NCBI GenBank assembly: GCA_965662345.1
Contig: CBFIHE010000003.1
Location: forward strand, 1 to 64,000
From: UBA6049 sp965662345
GTDB lineage: Bacteria; Bacteroidota; Bacteroidia; Flavobacteriales_G; Salibacteraceae
Length of the DNA: 64,000 nucleotides
Direction: 5' to 3'
Shown here: positions 1 through 8,376 of the stretch, piece by piece
Layout: each line of letters begins with the position of its first letter
How positions within the stretch are numbered: position 1 is the first letter of the stretch
Translations under genes and position numbers: made by a program
The notes under the pieces: generated by a model
What the model was told of the DNA's origin: nothing
Databases searched by the model: none
What the model saw: only the letters and a program-made list of their open reading frames with translations

Positions 1-1096
1 TTTTGGAGTTGACCCTAACAAAGTTGCCGTATTTGGTCAAGGTTCTGGTGGGTATGTAGCACTTGCATACAACACGTTAGACCAACAGTCTGAAACAGAA
101 ACGGCTAAGTTTATTAATCCAGCAACTGGTCAGTCATACATAGATCCTAACGCAGTAGGTGATATAGACGGTGCTGGGGGGTTATTAAATCTTTACGGAG
201 ATTTGATTGCTGCAGGTGTACCTTCTGCTATTCAAGCACAAGCCAATATTGGCGGTGCATTGGGAGATATTTCTTGGATGAACGGTGCAACTCCTTCTCC
301 AATGATCTCCATTCACTGTATTCGTGATCCATTTGCTCCATTTGATACAGGACAAGTAATTGTTCCTACAACTGGTGAAGACGTAGTTCCTGTTCCAGGT
401 CCTGCAACGTTTATACCTGTTGCTAATGACTTAGGAGTGAATGATTCTTTCAAAGACAAGAATGATTTTAATGATCCGTATACGTTTAGAGCACGTCAGC
501 TTTATGGTAGAACGTTCAGTCACTTTGCGAATAATGTAACTATTGAAACAAACTCTGAAGGCTTGTTTGCGATAGAGTTACCATTACAATCAAACCAGTT
601 TCAAAACCAAGGTTCTCCTTGGGAATGGTGGTCGCAATCTGATGTAGTTGCTTTAGCAAATGCGGTAAACGCTTCTACTGGTGGTTCTTACGATGGTGCT
701 CAGATTCACACAGATGCACTAATCAGTAACCCTGATATGAGTAAAAATAAGGCATTAACTTACATTGACTCTATACAAGGTTACTTGCACCCACGTCTAA
801 TGTTATCCATGAATATTGGAAATGTAGACGCAGTTGGTACAGAAGAGCTTTATGGAGTTTCAGGCGTAACCATGTACCCTAATCCTGCAAATTCTTTTGT
901 TGAGTTTGCAACTGCTGGGGAAGAGGTTATTGAAACTATAGAAGTTTATGACCTAACTGGTAAGGTTGCTATTGCACCTTTGAATGTTCAAGGAAATTAC
1001 TTCAACACTGATGTTTCAGGTTTGAATAGCGGTATTTACTTGGTGAAAATCAATACTAGCGCAGGCGTAAGCACTGAGCGTTTGGTGGTTGAATAA
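1..1096 (+). CDS. Exported alpha/beta-hydrolase-like protein with T9SS sorting domain (5' partial)
   Basis: The frame is open from base 2, so the start of the gene lies outside the window. The first visible residues include VFGQGSGGYVAL, which looks like the nucleophile elbow of an esterase-type alpha/beta hydrolase, followed later by CIRDPFAPFDTG, which resembles the acidic-residue turn of that fold. The elbow is odd: the usual G-x-S-x-G reads G-Q-G-S-G-G, so the serine is shifted by one and catalysis is uncertain. The last 80 or so residues, beginning at MYPNPANSFVEF and ending ERLVVE, form a type A T9SS C-terminal domain, so the protein should be exported to the surface or medium. The sorting domain is clear; the enzyme assignment is inference. 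A terminator follows directly. Confidence 0.65.
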   Translation, partial: FGVDPNKVAVFGQGSGGYVALAYNTLDQQSETETAKFINPATGQSYIDPNAVGDIDGAGGLLNLYGDLIAAGVPSAIQAQANIGGALGDISWMNGATPSPMISIHCIRDPFAPFDTGQVIVPTTGEDVVPVPGPATFIPVANDLGVNDSFKDKNDFNDPYTFRARQLYGRTFSHFANNVTIETNSEGLFAIELPLQSNQFQNQGSPWEWWSQSDVVALANAVNASTGGSYDGAQIHTDALISNPDMSKNKALTYIDSIQGYLHPRLMLSMNIGNVDAVGTEELYGVSGVTMYPNPANSFVEFATAGEEVIETIEVYDLTGKVAIAPLNVQGNYFNTDVSGLNSGIYLVKINTSAGVSTERLVVE

Positions 1097-1121
1097 CAGC
1101 TACGATATAGATAGATTAAGA

Positions 1122-1150
1122 AGCCTCTCACATTCGTGAGGGGCTTTTTT
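1122..1150 (+). terminator. Rho-independent terminator after the hydrolase gene
   Basis: A ten-pair stem, AGCCTCTCAC with GTGAGGGGCT (one G-T pair), closes a four-base ATTC loop and runs into a T tract. The T tract overlaps the stop codon of the convergent cvpA gene. Confidence 0.85.
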
Positions 1151-1683
1151 TATTGGAGCTCTGGAAGTTCTTCTGGTAATAGGTCCTCAACAGTTTCAAA
1201 CCAATCAGCCTCGGTAAGTGCTGGAATTATCATTGGTCCTGCCTGAACAATCAAAGGATATAGAATACTATCTTTTTTTGATTTTTCATTCAATAAGCCT
1301 AGCCCACCAAACCCGTTAACGAAACTTAGGGTGTAGCTAGCAATCAGTAGCCATTTTAGTAGTCCAAATACACCTCCTGCAATACGGTTTACAATACCCA
1401 AGGCTGCCATAGATATAATTTTCTGCAACAATTTTGCTCCAAGGTGAATACCAATTACTATGAGAATAAACGTGAGCGCAAAGGCTGAGATGGATAGCGT
1501 ACTCCCTTCCATTTCTGTATTCTCAACCAAGATTGTTTCTATGTAAAATGAGAAGTGAATGGCGCCATACACTCCCAATACTAATGCGAACAGCGATGCA
1601 ATCTCTATTATGAAGCCGCGCATGAAACCTCTTATTAAGCCCCATACTAAAGGTATGGCAAGAATAATATCCAATGTACTCAT
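1150..1683 (-). CDS. cvpA: CvpA family membrane protein
   Basis: This is a 177-residue inner-membrane protein with about four hydrophobic segments. Its N-terminus (MSTLDIILAIPLVWGLIRGF) and the later GIVNRIAGGVFGLLKW stretch match the CvpA family, first named for colicin V production in E. coli. The molecular role of CvpA proteins is not settled; links to envelope homeostasis are known. The gene stands alone on the minus strand, facing the hydrolase gene, and its stop codon lies in that gene's terminator. A -7 box sits four bases before the ATG. Confidence 0.85.
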   Translation of the reverse strand: MSTLDIILAIPLVWGLIRGFMRGFIIEIASLFALVLGVYGAIHFSFYIETILVENTEMEGSTLSISAFALTFILIVIGIHLGAKLLQKIISMAALGIVNRIAGGVFGLLKWLLIASYTLSFVNGFGGLGLLNEKSKKDSILYPLIVQAGPMIIPALTEADWFETVEDLLPEELPELQ

Positions 1684-1687
1684 GTTA

Positions 1688-1695
1688 CGAAGTTA
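1688..1695 (-). promoter_or_regulatory. -7 box of cvpA, near-leaderless
   Basis: On the minus strand TAACTTCG fits the Bacteroidota -7 consensus TAnnTTTG with one change. It is followed by only four bases before the ATG, so the transcript would start at or almost at the start codon. Confidence 0.5.
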
Positions 1696-1767
1696 GCCTT
1701 AGGAGCTTTTGGAATTCAGAGGGAACATATTCTCTTTTCACTAACAGGTTGTGAATACAGCAGGTCG

Positions 1768-1775
1768 TACCTTTG
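1768..1775 (+). promoter_or_regulatory. -7 box upstream of the small conserved gene
   Basis: TACCTTTG is a perfect match to TAnnTTTG. It overlaps the TTG at 1773, so that TTG cannot be the start on a transcript made from this promoter. The box supports the GTG at 1794 instead. Confidence 0.5.
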
Positions 1776-1793
1776 TACACAGAATTAAAGATT

Positions 1794-2162
1794 GTGGATT
1801 GGGAGTTTGAACAAGAATGGCATGCATGCAGGCGCTGGTATAATAACAGGTTTGATGGTGATTTAGATGTGGACACTATCCTTTTCTTGATAGGTGTTCA
1901 AGAACTAGGGAAAGGATTTAGAGAGTTCACCAAAGACGAGAAAATGGACTTGGTACACATTGCGGTGTGTACGTTGTTAGAGCCCTTTGGCTATTATGAA
2001 TTTGAAGGTGAAGATGAAGCTGGATGGCCACATTTTAAACGGGTAAAGAAATTGCCATTTCTTAAACCCGAAGAACAAGACCGATTAATGAAAGAGGCGA
2101 TAATTAATTACACTCGTACAGCACAACAGTCTGGCGGTTCGTTTGCCCCTCAAGAATACTAA
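1794..2162 (+). CDS. Conserved Bacteroidota protein of unknown function
   Basis: This acidic soluble protein of about 122 residues contains DTILFLIGVQELGKG and HIAVCTLLEPFGYYEFEGED. I recognise it as a type of conserved hypothetical common in Flavobacteriia but know no function for it. It has no signal peptide or membrane segment. The frame is open back to a TTG at 1773, but a perfect -7 box overlaps that codon, so the GTG at 1794 is preferred; the TTG start would add seven residues. Its 3' end overlaps the convergent lipoprotein gene by 59 bases, more than is usual here, and both reading frames look genuine. Confidence 0.7.
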   Translation: MDWEFEQEWHACRRWYNNRFDGDLDVDTILFLIGVQELGKGFREFTKDEKMDLVHIAVCTLLEPFGYYEFEGEDEAGWPHFKRVKKLPFLKPEEQDRLMKEAIINYTRTAQQSGGSFAPQEY

Positions 2163-2538
2163 TGAAGGTTTCTCCACACATGCTATCAGCCGTAATTATT
2201 TGAGTTGTGTCTGGCAACACGCCAATTACTTGGGTATCTCTAATGATTCTATAGGCATTCACCTTCATTACCTTGGAGTAAGTCCATTCTGTTTCGTACA
2301 GTCCAGTAGCATCAGCTAGCCCTTCACTAAATACTTCACACGGTTTATCAATTGAGCTTTGGCAGTCCATTTCTACCAGTGCAAAAGGCACAGCTTCCCC
2401 TTCAAAAGTTACTACCTGTACTTGAGCAATTGTTTTTTCTTCGTCTTCATCGTTACAAGAAACTACTATTATAAGAGCTAAAGCAATACTCAACCATTTA
2501 AACAACATACCCTTCATGACTTGTGTATTTTTACGCAT
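2104..2538 (-). CDS. Small lipoprotein of unknown function
   Basis: The 144-residue product has a hydrophobic segment ending in the lipobox-like IIVVSC, followed by an acidic NDEDEE run. This is typical of a Bacteroidota surface-exported lipoprotein (SPase II cleavage before the Cys). The rest, with pieces such as VVTFEGEAVPFALVEMDC and DATGLYETEWTYS, suggests a carboxypeptidase-regulatory-like beta-sandwich, but the match is too weak to name. The start could be Met1 or Met8 (2517); Met8 gives a standard signal peptide. It diverges from the PPIase gene with only 29 bases between the starts. Confidence 0.7.
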   Translation of the reverse strand: MRKNTQVMKGMLFKWLSIALALIIVVSCNDEDEEKTIAQVQVVTFEGEAVPFALVEMDCQSSIDKPCEVFSEGLADATGLYETEWTYSKVMKVNAYRIIRDTQVIGVLPDTTQIITADSMCGETFISILEGQTNRQTVVLYECN

Positions 2539-2567
2539 CGTGCTAAACTATCAAATTTTGTAGGCCA

Positions 2568-3395
2568 ATGCATTATTTCTTATTCATTTTGATGCTCTTT
2601 GCTCCGCTTTTGAGCAATGAACCTAAGGTACAAGACCCCAAAAAGCGTGAAAGAGTTGTTTTAATCCATACAAATTATGGAGAAATTAAGGTTAAACTCT
2701 ATAATGAAACGCCCTTGCACAGAGATAATTTTATCAAACTGGTAAAAAAGGGTGTTTATGATTCTTTACTCTTTCATCGCGTGATCAACGAGTTTATGAT
2801 TCAAGGTGGAGACCCTGAATCAAAAAATGCCAAACCAGGAAAGAAGCTCGGTGATGGAACATTGGGTTACACCGTTCCGGCTGAGTTTGTTGAAGGAATT
2901 TACCATAAAAAGGGTGTGCTAGCAGCTGCAAGAGAGGGAGACGACATTAACCCAGAGAAGGCCAGCTCGGCAAGTCAGTTTTATCTTGTTCAAGGAAAAG
3001 TTTTTTCAGAAGAGGAGCTGAACGCGCTGGAGCAAAAGATGAGAGATAAAAAGTTCGCTCGCTTATTGGGGCTGTTTTTAGAAGACCCAAAGAATAGAGA
3101 TATTCGCAATGCTTATACAAGAGCAACCAGACAAGGCAATAGAGCGGTTTTGGATAGTCTGAATAGAACTATAATGCCAGAATTTCAAGAAGAATTGAGC
3201 CAAGTTAAATTGAATGAATCGCAACGCGAACTGTATACATCTACAGGTGGAACCCCTCATTTAGACGGATCTTACACTGTTTTTGGAGAGGTTGTGCAAG
3301 GCTTGAATGTACTAGACTCCATTGCTGGGGTGCAAACCGATAAGAATGACAGGCCTGTTCAAGATGTTGTGTTTTCCGTTTCAATCTTGAAATAG
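2568..3395 (+). CDS. Periplasmic cyclophilin-type peptidyl-prolyl isomerase
   Basis: The enzyme catalyses cis-trans isomerisation of proline bonds, here probably in the periplasm, since a short N-terminal hydrophobic segment (residues 1-17) looks like a signal peptide. The cyclophilin core is plain: TNYGEIKVKLYNETPLHRDN, SLLFHRVINEFMIQGGDP, ASQFYLVQGK and DGSYTVFGEVVQGLNVLD. About 70 charged residues (roughly 145-215, rich in Arg, Lys and Glu) are inserted between the QFYLVQ strand and the final GTPHLDGSYTVFG part. Such an insert occurs in Bacteroidota periplasmic cyclophilins and makes the protein 275 residues instead of about 165-200. It precedes pheS by 27 bases. Confidence 0.9.
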   Translation: MHYFLFILMLFAPLLSNEPKVQDPKKRERVVLIHTNYGEIKVKLYNETPLHRDNFIKLVKKGVYDSLLFHRVINEFMIQGGDPESKNAKPGKKLGDGTLGYTVPAEFVEGIYHKKGVLAAAREGDDINPEKASSASQFYLVQGKVFSEEELNALEQKMRDKKFARLLGLFLEDPKNRDIRNAYTRATRQGNRAVLDSLNRTIMPEFQEELSQVKLNESQRELYTSTGGTPHLDGSYTVFGEVVQGLNVLDSIAGVQTDKNDRPVQDVVFSVSILK

Positions 3396-3398
3396 TCC

Positions 3399-3406
3399 TA
3401 TTTTCG
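3399..3406 (+). promoter_or_regulatory. -7 box upstream of pheS
   Basis: TATTTTCG, the TTCG variant of the Bacteroidota -7 box, lies 16 bases before the pheS ATG. The same octamer occurs before several other genes in this window. Confidence 0.45.
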
Positions 3407-3422
3407 CGCTCAAACCGCGGTT

Positions 3423-4451
3423 ATGATTGATAAGGTAGAGGCTTACTTAATTGAAATCAATGCATTTCAAGCTTCATCGGCAGAAGAGCTTGAGCTGTTT
3501 AGAATTAAATTCTTGGGTTCCAAGAATGTGATCAAAGACCTTTTTGCGGCTTTTAAGGAAGTGCCAAACGATCAGAAAAAGGAATTTGGTCAGAAGCTTA
3601 ATCAGCTAAAACAAGTTGCGCAATCTAAGTTTGACGAGCAACAGAAAAGTTTGGGCAATGCCGATGGTGGTGCCAAAGTAAAAGCCGAGGACTTAACCAG
3701 GCCAGGCTACCCTATTGAAGTAGGGGCAAGGCATCCTGTTTCTATAGTTCGAAATGAAATTATAGAGATCTTTTCTCGTATTGGATTCACCGTTTCTGAA
3801 GGCCCAGAGATTGAAGACGATTGGCATAATTTCTCTGCACTAAACTTCCCAGAAGAACATCCTGCTAGAGATATGCAAGACACCTTCTTTGTAAAAAATG
3901 AAGGCGGAGATCCACTAGCATTAAGAACACATACCTCTTCTGTTCAAGTACGGGTAATGGAAAATCAAAAGCCACCGATAAGAACAATTTCTCCAGGCAG
4001 AGTTTACAGAAATGAGGCTATTAGTGCTCGTTCACTAAGTATGTTCCATCAAATAGAGGGATTGTATGTAGATGAAGGGGTTTCATTCGCAGATTTGAAA
4101 CAAACCATCTTGTATTTTGCCAAAGAGTTTTTCGGCAAAACCAAGATTCGTATGCGCCCAAGCTATTTCCCGTTTACAGAACCTAGTGCAGAAGTAGATG
4201 TATACTGGGGTTTAGAAACAGAGGCAGATTACCGCATGACCAAAGGCACAGGCTGGCTAGAAATTATGGGCTGTGGAATGGTAGATCCTGAGGTATTGAA
4301 AAACTGCAATATCGATCCAGAAAAATATTCGGGTTTCGCTTTTGGAATGGGCTTAGAACGTATTGCTGCGCAGCGATATGGCGTAGATGATATACGTCTA
4401 TTCTTGGAAAACGATGTGCGCTTTTTAAGTCAGTTCAAAGGGGCGTATTAG
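3423..4451 (+). CDS. pheS: Phenylalanyl-tRNA synthetase alpha subunit
   Basis: PheS is the catalytic subunit of the alpha2-beta2 synthetase that charges tRNA-Phe; the beta subunit PheT is not in this window. The 342-residue protein has the usual N-terminal coiled-coil (residues 1-85). The class II core follows, with motif 2 as GRVYRNEAISARSLSMFHQI and motif 3 as FAFGMGLERIA. The substrate-pocket stretch RPSYFPFTEPSAEVDV is also intact. The length is standard. The stop codon overlaps the convergent hemB stop by four bases. Confidence 0.97.
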   Translation: MIDKVEAYLIEINAFQASSAEELELFRIKFLGSKNVIKDLFAAFKEVPNDQKKEFGQKLNQLKQVAQSKFDEQQKSLGNADGGAKVKAEDLTRPGYPIEVGARHPVSIVRNEIIEIFSRIGFTVSEGPEIEDDWHNFSALNFPEEHPARDMQDTFFVKNEGGDPLALRTHTSSVQVRVMENQKPPIRTISPGRVYRNEAISARSLSMFHQIEGLYVDEGVSFADLKQTILYFAKEFFGKTKIRMRPSYFPFTEPSAEVDVYWGLETEADYRMTKGTGWLEIMGCGMVDPEVLKNCNIDPEKYSGFAFGMGLERIAAQRYGVDDIRLFLENDVRFLSQFKGAY

Positions 4452-5452
4452 CTTTCAATTCTTCCTTCTTTAACCATCTTGGCAAAGTCTTTTGCGAAAT
4501 ACGTTAAGATGCTGTCAGCCCCAGCACGTTTGATACTAAGTAGGGTTTCAGGCATCGCACGGTTGTAGTCTAACCATCCGTTTTTACAAGCGGCCATGAG
4601 CATGGCACATTCTCCGCTAACATGGTAAGCACTAATAGGAATGTTGAAATTCTCTTTGAGGGTATGAATTACATCTAAATAGTGCAGGGCGGGCTTCACC
4701 ATTAGATAGTCTGCACCTTCCAAGTAATCCAACTCCGCCTCAATTAAGGCTTCACGCTTATTGGCGGGGTCCATTTGGTAGGTCTTTTTGTCTTTCGGAA
4801 TGTCATCGGCTTCGCGCGGTGCAGAATCCAACGCATCTCTGAACGGACCGTAGAAAGCAGAGGCGTATTTAGCCGTGTAGCTCATAATGCTTACGTTGGT
4901 GTGTCCGGCTGCATCCAGAGCATCTCGCAAGTATTCAACCCTGCCGTCCATCATATCACTAGGCCCAATAATATCTGCTCCCATATCGGCTTGTGCCACG
5001 GCCATTTTAGCCAAAATATCTAATGTTTCGTCATTAATGATTTCTCCATTTCTAACAATACCATCGTGGCCGTCACTACTGTAAGGGTCCATTGCAACAT
5101 CTGTCATCACAACAACCTCAGGAAAAGTTTCTTTGATGGTACGCAAGGCACGCAGGTAGAAATTCTTATCAGGATTTGCACTTACTGTAGCCATTTTGTC
5201 TTTAACCTCATCTGGCATTGCGGGGAAAAAATCAAAGTGAGTAATGCCTAGGTTAAGGCAAGATTCTACTTCAGGTAACAACGTATCAAGGCTATGACGA
5301 TAGTTTCCAGGAAGTGAGTTTACCTCATTGCGAATGCCTTTTCCATCTACCAAGAACATAGGATAGATGAGGTTATCTACGCTAACGTGTGTTTCGCGAA
5401 CCTGGGCTCTAACGGCTGCTGACTTTCGGTTTCTTCTAGGTCTTCTGTTCAT
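4448..5452 (-). CDS. hemB: Delta-aminolevulinic acid dehydratase (porphobilinogen synthase)
   Basis: HemB condenses two 5-aminolevulinate molecules to porphobilinogen in the haem/corrin pathway. Both Schiff-base lysine regions are present: SYTAKYASAFYGPFRDA and YLMVKPALHYLD. In the metal region, DVAMDPYSSDGHDGI has Asp in place of the zinc-binding cysteines, so this belongs to the magnesium/potassium-dependent class. The length (334 residues) is normal, and the basic N-terminus MNRRPRRNRKS is common in the family. A CGCTTTG box two bases before the ATG suggests a very short leader. It diverges from lgt. Confidence 0.95.
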   Translation of the reverse strand: MNRRPRRNRKSAAVRAQVRETHVSVDNLIYPMFLVDGKGIRNEVNSLPGNYRHSLDTLLPEVESCLNLGITHFDFFPAMPDEVKDKMATVSANPDKNFYLRALRTIKETFPEVVVMTDVAMDPYSSDGHDGIVRNGEIINDETLDILAKMAVAQADMGADIIGPSDMMDGRVEYLRDALDAAGHTNVSIMSYTAKYASAFYGPFRDALDSAPREADDIPKDKKTYQMDPANKREALIEAELDYLEGADYLMVKPALHYLDVIHTLKENFNIPISAYHVSGECAMLMAACKNGWLDYNRAMPETLLSIKRAGADSILTYFAKDFAKMVKEGRIES

Positions 5453-5476
5453 AACAAAGCGTTGTTGTTTGAATGC

Positions 5477-5484
5477 TATCTTTG
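5477..5484 (+). promoter_or_regulatory. -7 box of lgt
   Basis: TATCTTTG matches TAnnTTTG exactly and lies 23 bases before the lgt ATG at 5508. It supports that start over the longer open frame reaching back into hemB. Confidence 0.55.
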
Positions 5485-5507
5485 ACCATTCAAAGGTATT
5501 GATTCAA

Positions 5508-6326
5508 ATGAGCGCAACGATAATTGGAACTGTAGTTTGGGACTTTAATCCGGAAGTTATTCCGGGCCTAGGGGAGAGCATTGGCTTTAGCCCCAGGTGG
5601 TACGGAATTTTGTTTGCGCTAGGCTTTGTAGTTGGGTATAACTTGATGCTAAAAATGTTTAAGCGTGAGGGTAAACCTGAAGAGTGGATGGATTCACTTC
5701 TAATCTACACCATGCTTGGAACCGTTCTTGGTGCGCGACTAGGACACGTGTTTTTCTACGATTGGGCCTATTATTCTCAGCATCCGGCTGAGATTCTCAT
5801 GACTTGGAAAGGTGGTCTAGCTAGCCATGGGGCAGCCATTGGAATTATCTCGGCAATGTACCTATGGAGCAGGTTTGTATCTAAGAAAAGTATGTGGTGG
5901 ATTTTAGACCGGGTGGTAATAACCGTTGCATTGGCGGGTTCATTCATTCGTATGGGTAATTTCCTAAACTCAGAGATTATAGGAAAAGCTACAGATTTAC
6001 CTTGGGCTGTTATTTTCCAGCGAGTAGACTTGGTTCCTCGTCATCCTTCTCAAATCTATGAGTCTTTAGCGTATTTGGTCATCTTCTTATTCTTGTACAG
6101 AAGTTATTGGCGGCAAAATAAGGGAGCCTATGAAGGGTACTTATTCGGAATGTTCTTGATTTTGGTATTCGGGTTCCGTTTTGTTGTGGAATTCAGCAAA
6201 GAGATTCAAGTTGCATTTGAAGCAGGCTTACCTTTGAATATGGGTCAGTTACTTAGCATACCCCTAGTGCTTGTAGGTGTATACTTTGTTTACAGAAGCA
6301 AAAACAAGTATGATCAAGCAGCTTGA
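5508..6326 (+). CDS. lgt: Prolipoprotein diacylglyceryl transferase
   Basis: Lgt moves a diacylglyceryl group from phosphatidylglycerol to the lipobox cysteine of prolipoproteins in the inner membrane. This fits the many lipoproteins in the window. About seven membrane helices are visible. The signature region reads RMGNFLNSEIIG, close to the family consensus GRxGNFxNxE, and HPSQIYESLAYL is also family-typical. The frame stays open upstream to 5367, but that part overlaps hemB and reads unlike Lgt. The ATG at 5508 gives MSATIIGTVVWDFNPEV, a normal N-terminus, and has a promoter box upstream. It overlaps the next gene by 17 bases. Confidence 0.95.
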   Translation: MSATIIGTVVWDFNPEVIPGLGESIGFSPRWYGILFALGFVVGYNLMLKMFKREGKPEEWMDSLLIYTMLGTVLGARLGHVFFYDWAYYSQHPAEILMTWKGGLASHGAAIGIISAMYLWSRFVSKKSMWWILDRVVITVALAGSFIRMGNFLNSEIIGKATDLPWAVIFQRVDLVPRHPSQIYESLAYLVIFLFLYRSYWRQNKGAYEGYLFGMFLILVFGFRFVVEFSKEIQVAFEAGLPLNMGQLLSIPLVLVGVYFVYRSKNKYDQAA

Positions 6327-7872
6327 GCTAGCTCTCACCCCTCATGATGCTGCATTTGAACACCTCATCAAAACCCGAGCGGCACAACAGCTTGGAGTAG
6401 ATGAAGAGCGTATTTCAAGTGTACACCTTAAGCGTAGAAGTATTGATGCACGTAAAAAACAGGTCTTGTTTAGGCTGCGCGTTGAAGTGGCTATTGATGA
6501 ACCTGTGGAAGAGCCTAGCCTACCAAAGCTTAACTACCAAGATGTAAGCAACGGAGAAACTGTTCACATAATAGGGAGTGGACCAGCTGGTCTTTTTGCG
6601 GCACTCAGACTCATTGAATTAGGAATACGACCCGTTGTTTTTGAGCGAGGAAAAGATGTTAAACTTCGTAGAAAAGACATTAGTCTACTCCACACAAAAC
6701 ACGTGGTAAATGAAGACTCCAACTACNNNNNNNNNNNNNNNNNNNNNNNNNNNNNNNNNNNNNNNNNNNNNNNNNNNNNNNNNNNNNNNNNNNNNNNNNN
6801 NNNNNNNNNNNNNNNNNNNNNNNNNNNNNNNNNNNNNNNNNNNNNNNNNNNNNNNNNNNNNNNNNNNNNNNNNNNNNNNNNNNNNNNNNNNNNNNNNNNN
6901 NNNNNNNNNNNNNNNNNNNNNNNNNNNNNNNNNNNNNNNNNNNNNNNNNNNNNNNNNNNNNNNNNNNNNNNNNNNNNNNNNNNNNNNNNNNNNNNNNNNN
7001 NNNNNNNNNNNNNNNNNNNNNNNNNNNNNNNNNNNNNNNNNTTAGCTACTGGGCATTCAGCCCGAGATATTTTTGAACTACTCCATAGTAAGCACGTTCG
7101 CTTGGAGGCGAAGCCCTTTGCACTGGGTGTTCGCATAGAGCATCCACAGCGTTTAATAGACTCTATTCAATACCATTGTGGAACAGATCGTGGCAAGTAT
7201 TTGCCTGCTTCCAGTTATGCCCTTGTAGAGCAGGTGCAAGGAAGAGGAGTTTATTCTTTTTGTATGTGTCCTGGTGGACATATAGTTCCATCAGCTACGG
7301 CACCTGGTGAGGTTGTGGTGAATGGCATGAGTACCTCTACACGTAGTTCTCGGTTTGCTAATTCTGGAATGGTTGTGAGCATAGAAGAGAAAGATTGGTT
7401 GGCATACAGCAAAGAAGGGCCTTTAGCGGCACTGAGGTTGCAACAGTCTTTTGAGCGCTTAGCTTGCGAGTTGGGGGGTGGCGATCAAACTGCACCGGCA
7501 CAGCGCATGATAGATTTTGCGGAAGGAAGAGTTTCTAACCAACTCAACGAAGTTAGTTACATACCAGGGATAAAATCGTCACCATTACATGAAGCTTTAC
7601 CAAGTTTTGTGGCAGGCAGAATGCGTGAAGCGTTTAAAGTATTTGGTAAAAAAATGAAAGGCTACTACACCAATGAGGCTCAAATTTTGGCAGTGGAGTC
7701 TAGAACATCGAGCCCTGTTCGTATTCCACGAGATAGAGAAACACTGCAGCACCCAGATGTTGAAGGTTTTTACCCTTGTGGTGAAGGCCCAGGGTACGCT
7801 GGTGGCATTGTATCAGCCGCCATGGACGGTGAGCGCGTGGCCCAAGCTGTATATCAAGCTATTAACCATTAA
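6310..7872 (+). CDS. NAD(P)/FAD-dependent oxidoreductase, interrupted by an assembly gap
   Basis: The protein resembles the uncharacterised FAD-dependent dehydrogenase family (COG2509 type). A small N-terminal domain of about 90 residues precedes the dinucleotide-binding motif HIIGSGPAGLFAALRLIELG. The C-terminus carries GFYPCGEGPGYAGGIVSAAMDG, which closes the FAD site. Residues of about 140-244 fall in 315 Ns. The frame on both sides agrees because 315 is divisible by three, but the true gap length is unknown. The ATG at 6310 is chosen because it starts MIKQLELAL and the 11 upstream residues only duplicate the end of lgt in another frame. It meets bcp tail to tail with a four-base overlap. 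Confidence 0.85.
   Translation: MIKQLELALTPHDAAFEHLIKTRAAQQLGVDEERISSVHLKRRSIDARKKQVLFRLRVEVAIDEPVEEPSLPKLNYQDVSNGETVHIIGSGPAGLFAALRLIELGIRPVVFERGKDVKLRRKDISLLHTKHVVNEDSNYXXXXXXXXXXXXXXXXXXXXXXXXXXXXXXXXXXXXXXXXXXXXXXXXXXXXXXXXXXXXXXXXXXXXXXXXXXXXXXXXXXXXXXXXXXXXXXXXXXXXXXXXXLATGHSARDIFELLHSKHVRLEAKPFALGVRIEHPQRLIDSIQYHCGTDRGKYLPASSYALVEQVQGRGVYSFCMCPGGHIVPSATAPGEVVVNGMSTSTRSSRFANSGMVVSIEEKDWLAYSKEGPLAALRLQQSFERLACELGGGDQTAPAQRMIDFAEGRVSNQLNEVSYIPGIKSSPLHEALPSFVAGRMREAFKVFGKKMKGYYTNEAQILAVESRTSSPVRIPRDRETLQHPDVEGFYPCGEGPGYAGGIVSAAMDGERVAQAVYQAINH
6727..7041. other. Assembly gap (315 Ns)
   Basis: A run of 315 undetermined bases lies inside the FAD oxidoreductase gene. Reading frames drawn through it on either strand carry no information. 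Confidence 1.
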
Positions 7873-8327
7873 AGACGGGTTAGTGCATCTAGCGCCTCAG
7901 AAACGTGTTTTTCAAAGTTTAATTGTGACGAGAAAATATGCTTGATCGTTCCAGACTTGTCAATAACGTATGTTGTTCTACCTGGAATTAAGCCCAGCAA
8001 ACTTCCCTTCACTCCAAATGCTTTTCGAACCTTGCTCCCTTCATCTGCAAGTAAAGTAAAACGTAGACCGTTCTTATCAGCCCATGCTTTTTGAGCCTTG
8101 GGGGAATCTGAACTTATGCCCACAACACGAGCATCTGCTTCTTCAAAGCCAGCAAATTCGTCTCTGAATGCACATGCCTCTTTCGTGCATCCTGCTGTAT
8201 CTGCCTTTGGATAAAAGAATAGAATCATGTGCATATCACCAATTAAGTGATCAGAAGAAACAAGTTCACCGTTTTGATCTTTTAATTGAAAGCTTGGGAT
8301 TTTATCGTTTACCTTAAGTACAGACAT
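7869..8327 (-). CDS. bcp: Thioredoxin-dependent thiol peroxidase (BCP/PrxQ-type peroxiredoxin)
   Basis: The enzyme reduces hydrogen peroxide and organic hydroperoxides with electrons from thioredoxin. The active-site stretch YPKADTAGCTKEACAFRDE contains the peroxidatic Cys of PxxDTxGCT and the second Cys five residues later, as in E. coli Bcp. The start at 8327 gives MSVLKVNDKIPSFQLKDQ, the normal family N-terminus of a cytoplasmic protein; the longer frame up to 8378 adds a non-homologous segment and overlaps the divergent gene. The promoter box for bcp lies in that upstream segment. Confidence 0.95.
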   Translation of the reverse strand: MSVLKVNDKIPSFQLKDQNGELVSSDHLIGDMHMILFFYPKADTAGCTKEACAFRDEFAGFEEADARVVGISSDSPKAQKAWADKNGLRFTLLADEGSKVRKAFGVKGSLLGLIPGRTTYVIDKSGTIKHIFSSQLNFEKHVSEALDALTRL

Positions 8328-8357
8328 AATTTCATCTTTTAAGTATATTGGAAACGG

Positions 8358-8365
8358 CAAAATTA
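8358..8365 (-). promoter_or_regulatory. -7 box of bcp
   Basis: On the minus strand TAATTTTG matches TAnnTTTG exactly and lies 30 bases before the bcp ATG at 8327. It is inside the longer open frame, which argues for the shorter start. Confidence 0.5.
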
Positions 8366-8376
8366 AGCACTTGTTC

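Noticed and set aside
6710..7136. ORFs drawn through the N run on both strands
   Set aside because: They consist mostly of undetermined residues and exist only because Ns contain no stop codons.
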